Positions 26,759 to 34,389 of a stretch of 64,000 nucleotides of DNA are shown here, piece by piece. The number at the start of each line of letters is the position of its first letter. Positions within the stretch are counted from its first letter, which is position 1. The stretch comes from a virus: the IMG/VR virus record IMGVR_UViG_3300002141_000152, positions 44,971-108,970 of that record. One strand, 5' to 3'. The notes below the pieces were generated by a model that saw only the letters and a list, made by a program, of their open reading frames with translations, did no database searches and was not told the DNA's origin. Both the position numbers and the translations under genes were made by a program.

Positions 26759-28111
26759 TTATAGTGTCCACGTTTCAAAATCCGGTAAGTCTGTAAAATC
26801 TTCTTGATCTGGATCAATACCTAATAGAGCAAGGATATTAATTTTTGGAGCATTAATTCTTCCGCTAATTAAGAAATAAACAAGTCTAAACATTGTTCCG
26901 TCTAATGTATGGTTTTTAATAATACTTGGAATCGATGCATATTGTCCCGGAACTGGTAAATCTCTTTTATATTTCTCAGGTTGGGCTTCTCTAAAGCCTT
27001 GTTCTGGATCACCGCGTTCTTCATCTGGACTAAATTTCTTTTTAGTAATACTATATGTTGCCTGGCTAGATCCGCCAATACTACGTATCGCTCTATTTTC
27101 TGCTTCTAATTCAAATCCACTAGTTTTAGCATACGCTCCGCCGCTACTCTTATAAAATTCACTTCTAAAATCTTTAGTTTTAATAAGTAGATAATACATT
27201 AACATATCTGCATTTACTTCAAGAGAGTCAGCAAGTTCTTTTACTGGAGCAGTTGCATTCGCAGTTCCTCTTACCTCTTCTATTTCTGACATCAATTTAT
27301 TTTTAATTGGGTCCTTTGCAACAGATAATAAATTCTTATATCGATTTGCAAATACATCAATTAGAGTAATTGATGTTACAGGCATAGTTGATTCAACTCT
27401 ACTTTGACGTACTGTTCTAGGCTCAGCGGCACCGCTTGTATCTACATTTAATGTGTAAGCATATAGTGGTTTCGATGTAGATGGAGCATAATGTTTATCT
27501 CCTTCTTTTGTAGCTGATCTAACAAATTCTTGAATCTTATCACTACGATTTCCGCCTTTAGTGTCATGCACTGCACGAATTCTTTCACGATCTACTCCCT
27601 GTGTCGTTAATTCAGAATAACCGAAGTCAACTGCACGCTGACGATCCTTGTCCCACCATAGGATTGCATATTGTAATCCGACTGCACCTTTACTTCTAGA
27701 CTTATCATAAATATACATGTAGAATTCCAAGTCTGGATTCGAGATTAAGACACGATTTTGTCCAAGTGGAAGAGATTCAATAAACCAGTGAAAGTCAGTA
27801 TACTGACTACCAATAGTACGTCCACTATATGGGTCAGTGCTTGTTTTTACACCAGTAAGAACTTTAGGTTCAGTAATTTCAATATCATGAGACGGTCCAT
27901 GGTATTTATATGGCATTGGAATCGCTGAACGACTACGATACGTATGTGCCATTCTTGGATAATTTTCCCAGTGTTCAGCTTTTTTGTGAATTGCGGAAAT
28001 CATCTTTGCAGGCATTCCGGTTTTACTCAAGGTTGATGCTTCAAAAATAGGATCGAAGTTGACAAAGCTTTCAAATGTTCTTGCCCAATATTGGTTACTT
28101 AAATTTGACAT
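26759..28111 (-). CDS. Large unknown late protein, targeting-like N-terminus
   Basis: 450 residues. ARTFESFVNFDPIFE followed by A near residue 10-25 is an extended targeting-like sequence. The body mixes beta strands and charged helices (YTDFHWFIESL, VGLQYAILWWDKDRQR) and lacks motifs I know. A late promoter (28131-28138) and neighbours of the same type argue for a virion protein. Confidence 0.6.
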   Translation of the reverse strand: MSNLSNQYWARTFESFVNFDPIFEASTLSKTGMPAKMISAIHKKAEHWENYPRMAHTYRSRSAIPMPYKYHGPSHDIEITEPKVLTGVKTSTDPYSGRTIGSQYTDFHWFIESLPLGQNRVLISNPDLEFYMYIYDKSRSKGAVGLQYAILWWDKDRQRAVDFGYSELTTQGVDRERIRAVHDTKGGNRSDKIQEFVRSATKEGDKHYAPSTSKPLYAYTLNVDTSGAAEPRTVRQSRVESTMPVTSITLIDVFANRYKNLLSVAKDPIKNKLMSEIEEVRGTANATAPVKELADSLEVNADMLMYYLLIKTKDFRSEFYKSSGGAYAKTSGFELEAENRAIRSIGGSSQATYSITKKKFSPDEERGDPEQGFREAQPEKYKRDLPVPGQYASIPSIIKNHTLDGTMFRLVYFLISGRINAPKINILALLGIDPDQEDFTDLPDFETWTL

Positions 28112-28130
28112 TTTTAACGTATCTTTTTTG

Positions 28131-28138
28131 TTATTTAT
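28131..28138 (-). promoter_or_regulatory. Late promoter
   Basis: Minus-strand ATAAATAA, 19 bp before the ATG at 28111. Confidence 0.6.
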
Positions 28139-28149
28139 CTTAGCGTCTA

Positions 28150-28575
28150 CTAAATACTAATTCGTTCTAGCCGAATAATTGATTCATGTAGATTAATAGG
28201 TTGAATATCCTTAAACTTATCGAGGAAGTTTTCCTCTTCTGCGTCGTCGTCAATCTTGCGTAATTCAGAAATAACTGAATCTATTACATTTAGCTTACCT
28301 GCGGATACATAGAGAAGATCTTCCGTAGTATTATGTAAGGCTTCATACCTTTCGGAATACTCTTCTTCTGATACAGAATTTACATCATTTGATAGCGATC
28401 TTACTGCATTTGAATTTACCGTCTTCAGATCCCAACATTTCCTGTCAAGTTCTCGAAGATCTACTTCCTTTGCAAGAATTTCAGCAACTGTAATAAAAGT
28501 CACCTTATTCCATAGGGCGTTTGCAGCAGTTGTTAGTTTTGTTGCGACTGTTTCATATTTCTTGAAATCGATCAT
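28150..28575 (-). CDS. Helical unknown protein
   Basis: 141 residues, nearly all helical. MIDFKKYE followed by T may be a shortened targeting sequence. Lies 5 bp after the gene at 28581 and is probably co-transcribed with it. Confidence 0.55.
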   Translation of the reverse strand: MIDFKKYETVATKLTTAANALWNKVTFITVAEILAKEVDLRELDRKCWDLKTVNSNAVRSLSNDVNSVSEEEYSERYEALHNTTEDLLYVSAGKLNVIDSVISELRKIDDDAEEENFLDKFKDIQPINLHESIIRLERISI

Positions 28576-28580
28576 TCTAG

Positions 28581-30077
28581 TTATTTACTTTTTATAATAT
28601 TTGTTATTTCTTCAGCAGAAATAAGGCCATTTGTTTTAAACCAGTTCTTCTGTTTAGCCATTTTAATAAATACATCAGCTAACTTATTTTTAGTAAAGAT
28701 TTTAAACTCTGGCAACACAATCAGAGTTTCCCAAGCTTTACGGAAATTATCTTTGGCGGTGGTTTGCCTGCGCGTCTTCATAAAAATATAAAATTGGTTA
28801 GTAGCCATTGAAAATACTCTAGTCATTAACCGGTTTCTTTCGGTTACTATATAAGAACTTGGTGAATAAATCTTTTCGGTTTCCTTAGAAGAGGATTCCA
28901 CATCTTTAGATTCTAGATAGTCTTTAAAGTCTTTTAATATCTTAGTTTTTAAACCTATTGTATACACCTTATTTCCATGATACGTGTGTGGTTTTTTAGA
29001 TGCTGTATTATTCATATCATACATCATATAAAAGGCAAAGTTATTTCTAATTCTAGATTTGACAGATTCTGCCGGAAGATTCAATATGCTGCTTGCAATA
29101 TTAATAATAGTTGCAGAAATAGTTTTAATATCGATACCACTGTTCTTGTTATCATCTACGATTATCATCTTCTTATTATTCTTAATACAGTCAGTTACCG
29201 CATCTAGCCAAGAATTTTCGGTGTAATCATATTTGTTTTTCCAAAGAGATCGGATTCCTCCGAAATTACGCTTACTGCTTCTTACGATAAATGGAATAAG
29301 AGACTTTCCATCAATATCCCTATCTTTAAATACTATTGATAATTCCTGATCATAATTTGGAGAAGTAGGAATTCCATAATCGGTAAAGACCTTTGCTAAT
29401 TCATCAGGTGTAGTAGTCTTTTCTATTTCAGATAAAACTAAATCGCTAGTAAGGAGGCGATCGATATATGTATCTATTAAATGTTTTTTAGTGCTTACAA
29501 ATGTTTTGGACGTAGGGTCTGCTTCAAATTGTCGTTCTACTTGGCTTTTAAATTCTACAAAATCAAATGCATCTGCAGCATTCAAATAAACGACTTTATT
29601 TAAGATAGTTAATGCCGCATCAGAATAAACAGAGTTTATTGATCTGCCTAGCATTCCGGCTAAACCTTCAGTTGAACCAATTGAACATATATAGTCAGGA
29701 GAAAAAATATTTAACTTTAAAAAATTGTATTTAATAAACTTAGATAGTGCGGCTTCTCCAGAATCTCCATCTTCATCGTATATCATAGGATGCTTTTCAC
29801 CATCTTCAGTACGTTCAGCGGCTTTAAGCGCATCCATTGTATACTTAAATCTTCCTTCATGATCTATTTTTCCAACATATTCCTTGTATGTTAATCCCCA
29901 ATAAACTGTAAATATCGAAAGATCCAAGTCTTTTCCAGATTCAGAAGAAGTAGTTTTTAGGACTTCGTCATTATTCTCAGAGTCATTCGTATTTGAAATA
30001 AGTACAATATTTGGATTATTAGGATCTATCCATGCTCCCTCATTAATAAAATTTGAAAATGATTTTAAGAATCTCAT
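28581..30077 (-). CDS. Phosphoribosyltransferase-like putative packaged protein
   Basis: 498 residues. LKSFSNFINE followed by G is a strong targeting-like start. MIIVDDNKNSGIDIKTI (about residue 305) resembles the 13-residue PRPP loop of type I phosphoribosyltransferases (hydrophobics, DD, then a small loop with G), and DYICSIGSTEGLAG resembles their earlier substrate loop. The thresholds are weak and the protein is longer than typical PRTases. Late promoter at 30097-30104. Confidence 0.58.
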   Translation of the reverse strand: MRFLKSFSNFINEGAWIDPNNPNIVLISNTNDSENNDEVLKTTSSESGKDLDLSIFTVYWGLTYKEYVGKIDHEGRFKYTMDALKAAERTEDGEKHPMIYDEDGDSGEAALSKFIKYNFLKLNIFSPDYICSIGSTEGLAGMLGRSINSVYSDAALTILNKVVYLNAADAFDFVEFKSQVERQFEADPTSKTFVSTKKHLIDTYIDRLLTSDLVLSEIEKTTTPDELAKVFTDYGIPTSPNYDQELSIVFKDRDIDGKSLIPFIVRSSKRNFGGIRSLWKNKYDYTENSWLDAVTDCIKNNKKMIIVDDNKNSGIDIKTISATIINIASSILNLPAESVKSRIRNNFAFYMMYDMNNTASKKPHTYHGNKVYTIGLKTKILKDFKDYLESKDVESSSKETEKIYSPSSYIVTERNRLMTRVFSMATNQFYIFMKTRRQTTAKDNFRKAWETLIVLPEFKIFTKNKLADVFIKMAKQKNWFKTNGLISAEEITNIIKSK

Positions 30078-30096
30078 TAAACGTTTCTTATTTTTA

Positions 30097-30104
30097 TTAT
30101 TTAT
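30097..30104 (-). promoter_or_regulatory. Late promoter
   Basis: Minus-strand ATAAATAA, 19 bp before the ATG at 30077. Confidence 0.6.
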
Positions 30105-30130
30105 CAGGAAGATAGTATAGTAATTTTATC

Positions 30131-30589
30131 ATGAAGCATATTGGTTTTACAAAAGTGGCACTTCCTTATGGGTGGCTTGGTAATATGTCCGCCTTTCCAA
30201 TTGAGTATTGTGGGCAGACTTGGAAGACAAGTGAAGCTCTTTTTCAAGCATTACGATTTAATGACCTTGAAATTAAGGCAAAAATCCGGTCACAGCAGAG
30301 TCCAATGGCTGCAAAGATGGTAGCTAAGCCATTTGCAGATAAACAAGTAGTACAACCAAAATCTGAACAGGATTTAAAAAATATGGAACTGTGTCTTAAA
30401 CTCAAATTAGACCAGCACCCAGAACTAAAGAAATTACTGAAGGAAACCGGAGATGCTATTTTATTTGAAGATGTGCGTGCTAGACCTCGAGGTAATAATC
30501 TCTTTTGGGGAGCTATCCTAACCGTTGATGAGTTGATTGGTGAAAATAAATTGTGTGAAATCTGGATGAGATTGCGAGCTAATCTCTAA
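30131..30589 (+). CDS. NADAR/YbiA-family N-glycosidase
   Basis: 152 residues, typical family length. It has GNMSAFPIEYCGQTWKTSEA leading to LFQALRF, IRSQQSPMAAKMVAK, the LKLDQHPELKKLLKETGD helix and the FWGAI motif. Family members cleave N-glycosidic bonds, and some remove ADP-ribose from guanine bases. In a phage this suggests reversal of ADP-ribosylation-based defence or riboflavin-intermediate damage control. Its end overlaps the convergent gene by 11 bp. Confidence 0.85.
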   Translation: MKHIGFTKVALPYGWLGNMSAFPIEYCGQTWKTSEALFQALRFNDLEIKAKIRSQQSPMAAKMVAKPFADKQVVQPKSEQDLKNMELCLKLKLDQHPELKKLLKETGDAILFEDVRARPRGNNLFWGAILTVDELIGENKLCEIWMRLRANL

Positions 30590-30902
30590 ACTTATTTGGC
30601 CAAATACTACGCCATTCATGTCCCTTTGGCACGTCTTTAACTTTGACTCCAAATACTTTCTTTTCTCCTGGATCACACGCATCTTTACCATCCCAACTGA
30701 AACCATTATTACACGCCCAGCTCTTTAAAAAGACAGTAACTAATTGTCCTGACACAAATGGAAATCTGACACCGCTTTGATTATCAACCTCTTCAATTTT
30801 ACCATGTCTTACTGTGATTATGATATCGCGACCCTGTCGTGATGTTAGAGTTATAATCTTTTCAGAACTCCAGTTTTCAAATAGTTTAACGTACTGTTTC
30901 AT
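30579..30902 (-). CDS. Putative packaged protein, LFEN-type start
   Basis: 107 residues starting KQYVKLFE followed by N. Beta-rich body with two cysteines (SWACNNGFSWDGKDACD). Upstream shows AAGTATACTAAT rather than the late element, so regulation may differ. Confidence 0.55.
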   Translation of the reverse strand: MKQYVKLFENWSSEKIITLTSRQGRDIIITVRHGKIEEVDNQSGVRFPFVSGQLVTVFLKSWACNNGFSWDGKDACDPGEKKVFGVKVKDVPKGHEWRSIWPNKFRD

Positions 30903-30979
30903 GGTGTATTAGTATACTTAAATAAGGCTGCCGACATATTCTTATCAAAGTTCGGCCATAATAAATCAGATAAAGAAGA

Positions 30980-32536
30980 CTAGGAGATATCTCCCCTAAG
31001 GTCATTTACTGCAATATCATTTGCTCCCATGTGAGAGCCTGCACTCTTTGAATAGTTAACAGCCGCAATCATTTTCTTCTTTGCGTTTAAATTATTGGAT
31101 CCACCGGCTGAATTCTCTCCGCCAGTATAATAGTATTTTACTGTGTCCGGAAAGTCGGCTGTGAGTTTTGTATAGAAATTCTCAGTATTTGCGTTTTGCC
31201 CTATCCAAATGTCAACTAGATAAATTGCGGCCCATTCGGATGCAGCTACTTTAGCTAGCAAGCTCATCCCAGGTAAATATCCGCCAGAGAATAGGTATAG
31301 AATCTTTTTAGCCGGAGTTAAGTTTAAACCAGATATTTCAGACCAGGCTTTAGCGCCGTCTATTTTTGAAGAATTTGCAATAAATGTTGTTGCTTTTGAT
31401 AAAGTATCCTCTTTAAAATAGTCATACATATAAGAACCGCTTGATCTTCCACCGACATCAATTCCACCGAATACAACAATTAACGGCGCTGACTTATTTG
31501 AATTAATATTGATTTTTCCTTGAGAAAGAGTTTGTGTGTAGTTAGGCAAACCCACCTGATTAACTTGATTAACTTGTGTAGGCGAGGCTTTCGCAATTAC
31601 CTCAGGAGAAATTTGAACACCAAAGAGTGCACCATATGTGATAGGTCCAACTATTCCGTCTACTTTAAGCGGTGCACCAGATGTATCTTTATTTTCAGAT
31701 TGAAATTTTCTTACTGCCTGGTCGGTCGCAGCATCATAATTACCAGATTGAGTTACACCAAGCTTTGCTTGAACTTTAGTTACCTCTTCTCCCTGCATAC
31801 CTAATTTTAATAATTTTGCTCCAGATTTAATTTGTGCCATATTAATATCTTGGTTATTTGCTGTTGTAGGTGAATCAATATTATCCTTTGTATCTGCTGA
31901 AAAATCGGTTTTTTGATTAGTAAGTGTTTGACTTATAGTATTTTCAAATTTTTCATCGCGGCTTCCTTTAAAATAATCAATGAATCCAATTAAAGAATTA
32001 GCGCTTAACTCTCTTTTGTTGATTCCAACTCTATCTCCTTCTCCAGATAACTGGTCATTTGTATTTCCTTCAATTGACTTAAATGATCTATTTGTAATAT
32101 CGACTGAAACTACTATTCCGGTGTGTCCTGTTCCCTTTCCAGGTCGACTCATAATAAATATTTGTCCGGGTTTTACTAATCCTGGATTTTTTCTGGCAGC
32201 ATCTATTGTTATTTTTAGTGATGAGTCAGCTTTGCTCCAGTGATTCAGTACACCTGCAGTTTTAGGCAAAGTGTTTGAAATGCCTAATGCTGAAGAAAGA
32301 TCGCTAAACATTGAATAAACAAAAGCCATACACCATGGATATCCAGGACCAAGTCCTGTGGCGCTTAAGTATTTGCTTACTTCTGGTCCTTTATTTGAAC
32401 CCTTTGGCTGCTCTTTTACTTGGTAATTTGATTTTAATATTTCTGCAAAGCGATCGCCTGCAACAGCTGGAGTATCTATTGATAATGCAGTCTCATATAA
32501 TCGCTTCCAGTTTTTATAATTAAGTAGTACTCCCAT
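30980..32536 (-). CDS. CHAP/peptidoglycan-binding cell-wall hydrolase with targeting-like N-terminus
   Basis: 518 residues. NYKNWKRLYE followed by T is targeting-like. A CHAP amidase/peptidase domain follows with Cys in GYPWCMAFVYS (about 69) and His in GTGHTGIVV (about 137). A PG_binding_1 domain (LKLGMQGEEVTKVQAKLG, AVRKFQ, VDGIVGPITYGAL) is near 235-305. The C-terminal 170 residues (PLIVVFGGIDVGG, KILYLFSGGYLPGMSLL) look like an alpha/beta-hydrolase fold. A virion-borne wall-degrading enzyme is likely; endolysin is the alternative. Confidence 0.82.
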   Translation of the reverse strand: MGVLLNYKNWKRLYETALSIDTPAVAGDRFAEILKSNYQVKEQPKGSNKGPEVSKYLSATGLGPGYPWCMAFVYSMFSDLSSALGISNTLPKTAGVLNHWSKADSSLKITIDAARKNPGLVKPGQIFIMSRPGKGTGHTGIVVSVDITNRSFKSIEGNTNDQLSGEGDRVGINKRELSANSLIGFIDYFKGSRDEKFENTISQTLTNQKTDFSADTKDNIDSPTTANNQDINMAQIKSGAKLLKLGMQGEEVTKVQAKLGVTQSGNYDAATDQAVRKFQSENKDTSGAPLKVDGIVGPITYGALFGVQISPEVIAKASPTQVNQVNQVGLPNYTQTLSQGKININSNKSAPLIVVFGGIDVGGRSSGSYMYDYFKEDTLSKATTFIANSSKIDGAKAWSEISGLNLTPAKKILYLFSGGYLPGMSLLAKVAASEWAAIYLVDIWIGQNANTENFYTKLTADFPDTVKYYYTGGENSAGGSNNLNAKKKMIAAVNYSKSAGSHMGANDIAVNDLRGDIS

Positions 32537-32541
32537 TAATT

Positions 32542-32550
32542 TTATTTATT
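32542..32550 (-). promoter_or_regulatory. Late promoter, very close to start
   Basis: Minus-strand AATAAATAA only 5 bp before the ATG at 32536. Confidence 0.6.
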
Positions 32551-32620
32551 TTCAAAATACCTAGTATTCTACATGAACTAATTTTTTATCATACATCAAG
32601 AGATATACAATATTAATTAT

Positions 32621-33214
32621 CTAAATAATATCTTTGCTTTCTAATAACGTGTAAGTAAACGAATTACCGTGTAGGTCTTTAGCTTTGCGACAGATTGTCA
32701 TAAATGCTTCAAAATCAGCAGATTTTTTAAATACTTGACAACCTTCTGACCAGTTTTCTACGTACGTCGAATCTGCACCAGCTTTATGAATGTTTATACC
32801 AAAAATTCCCTCTTGGATTTGGTTCTCTTCGTAAGTCATGTTACGATTGGCATCACGATATACCTTAACTGGTTTAGCCTGACCTAACGCTTCATATTTT
32901 CCTTGGTGTAAACGAATTGTATGAGATCCTCGATATTGTCCAGGAACTAATCGCGCAACACCAGCTGCATTATGATATTCCATTACTCCTTTTTTTCCAG
33001 GATCAGTTGTTGCTTGCCATGATTTAAACTGCCAAAGTCCATTGACCTTATATGAAATGGTTAAAGTATCATCAAATGAATTAGTTACAACTTGTCCAAC
33101 CGCTGAGTTTCTAACTCCTACAATATTAACATTGTAATCACTCGCACTATCAAACCATAAATATCCTTTAGCTTTAATTGCAGCTTCTATTTTTTCTTTA
33201 GAATAAGGTGTCAT
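32621..33214 (-). CDS. L,D-transpeptidase-like (YkuD-like) cell-wall enzyme candidate
   Basis: 197 residues, beta-rich. INIHKAG followed about 12 residues later by NWSEGCQVF matches the H...SxGC catalytic pattern of YkuD-type enzymes. No signal peptide or targeting sequence. Upstream of the CHAP hydrolase, and probably part of a lysis/wall-penetration pair. Late promoter at 33234-33241. Confidence 0.6.
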   Translation of the reverse strand: MTPYSKEKIEAAIKAKGYLWFDSASDYNVNIVGVRNSAVGQVVTNSFDDTLTISYKVNGLWQFKSWQATTDPGKKGVMEYHNAAGVARLVPGQYRGSHTIRLHQGKYEALGQAKPVKVYRDANRNMTYEENQIQEGIFGINIHKAGADSTYVENWSEGCQVFKKSADFEAFMTICRKAKDLHGNSFTYTLLESKDII

Positions 33215-33233
33215 CAGAATAAAAGTATTTATA

Positions 33234-33241
33234 TTATTTAT
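33234..33241 (-). promoter_or_regulatory. Late promoter
   Basis: Minus-strand ATAAATAA, 19 bp before the ATG at 33214. Confidence 0.6.
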
Positions 33242-33297
33242 CAGGTAAAACAGTGTTGATAATTTAGTATAATAATCTAACTAGACAATTAATTAAA

Positions 33298-33744
33298 ATG
33301 CAGACAGTAATATTTGACTTAGACGGTACTCTTGCACTAATTAGCAAACGCAGAGACTTTGCAAATGCACATGGAAAATTTGATTGGAGCACGTTCTTTG
33401 ATCCAAAGAATATTAATTTAGATGAGCCAAATTGGCCAGTAATTCACGCATGTAGATCATTAGCTGCTGCTGGATTTACGATTGTGATCTTTAGTGGTCG
33501 GGATGATATTTCTAAAAAGGAAACAGTTGATTGGCTTGAAAATTATGGTATTATATTTAATACTCTGCGAATGCGAAAACATGGAGACAATATGCCCGAT
33601 CAAATTCTAAAGAAGATGTGGCTAGAAGAACTTTTTCCAGACAAGAGCGATATTCTTTGTGTGTTTGATGATCGAGATAAAGTCGTGAAGATGTGGAGAG
33701 CCGAAGGCCTTACTTGTTTTCAAGTAGCAGAAGGTAAATTCTAA
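33298..33744 (+). CDS. Polynucleotide 3'-phosphatase (T4 Pnkp C-terminal domain type)
   Basis: 148 residues. FDLDGTLA is the HAD nucleophile motif, VIFSGRDD motif II, and the ending VFDDRDKVVKMWRAEGLTCF with QVAEG closely follows the T4 PseT/Pnkp C-terminus. The 5'-kinase half present in T4 is absent here. It would remove 3'-phosphate or 2',3'-cyclic ends before ligation and complements the RNA-repair genes at 1-3.2 kb. A TTTAGTATAATAA promoter lies near 33262-33275. Confidence 0.85.
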   Translation: MQTVIFDLDGTLALISKRRDFANAHGKFDWSTFFDPKNINLDEPNWPVIHACRSLAAAGFTIVIFSGRDDISKKETVDWLENYGIIFNTLRMRKHGDNMPDQILKKMWLEELFPDKSDILCVFDDRDKVVKMWRAEGLTCFQVAEGKF

Positions 33745-33773
33745 ATAAAAATCAATTAATATAAAAAATAATT

Positions 33774-34208
33774 ATGGAAAATCTACTTAATCGTATTGAA
33801 AAGGAGGCTGGCAAATATCGATCCGCCTCTGAACAAGCACTTGACCATTTACAAATGGCTCACGCCGTTCTATTTGAAGAGTATTATGGAAATGATCAGC
33901 ATGGATTCTTGACTAATCTTGAATCAATGATTAATACTTTATCAATTAATCCATGTGAATTGGAACTCCTGAATTACGAAGGGCCTGTTCTAAAATTGGT
34001 CAAGATGGCTGATAATAAATTCCATATGATAGATCAATGGAAAGAGGAACTCTCAGTACTCAATAGATCCCAAGTCCTTGCATTCGTCACTGGCGAAACC
34101 CAGGTTATTGATTCTAGAGGAAATAAATATCGATACCCAGAGCACGCAGCCGCTGCAAAACCAACCTGCGAAACGCTAAATAATTTTATTTATGAAAAAA
34201 ATAATTGA
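33774..34208 (+). CDS. Unknown helical protein
   Basis: 144 residues, helical N-terminal two-thirds with QALDHLQMAHAVLFEEYY. No family recognised. Starts 29 bp after the phosphatase, likely same transcript. Confidence 0.6.
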   Translation: MENLLNRIEKEAGKYRSASEQALDHLQMAHAVLFEEYYGNDQHGFLTNLESMINTLSINPCELELLNYEGPVLKLVKMADNKFHMIDQWKEELSVLNRSQVLAFVTGETQVIDSRGNKYRYPEHAAAAKPTCETLNNFIYEKNN

Positions 34209-34314
34209 TACGATATTTGACTTACTCAGTAAAGTTCCAAATTGGTTAATTTTCCTAGGAATTATAGTTGGCACTTTCATTTTTTGGGCAGTAATCATCG
34301 CGCTTTGTAAATAG
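34192..34314 (+). CDS. 40-residue single-pass membrane protein
   Basis: ATG at 34192 overlaps the preceding gene by 17 bp. KKIIDTIFDLLSKVPN is an amphipathic start, then WLIFLGIIVGTFIFWAVIIA is a membrane helix ending LCK. Could be a small holin-like or accessory membrane peptide. Confidence 0.55.
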   Translation: MKKIIDTIFDLLSKVPNWLIFLGIIVGTFIFWAVIIALCK

Positions 34315-34335
34315 CAACAACTTAATTATTAAACT

Positions 34336-34370
34336 AAAAAGGCAATTAACTTTACGGTAATTGCCTTTTT
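34336..34370. terminator. Bidirectional terminator
   Basis: 13-bp stem AAAAAGGCAATTA/TAATTGCCTTTTT with a 9-nt loop between convergent genes. Confidence 0.9.
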
Positions 34371-34389
34371 ATTATTTTGTGTGATGAGA

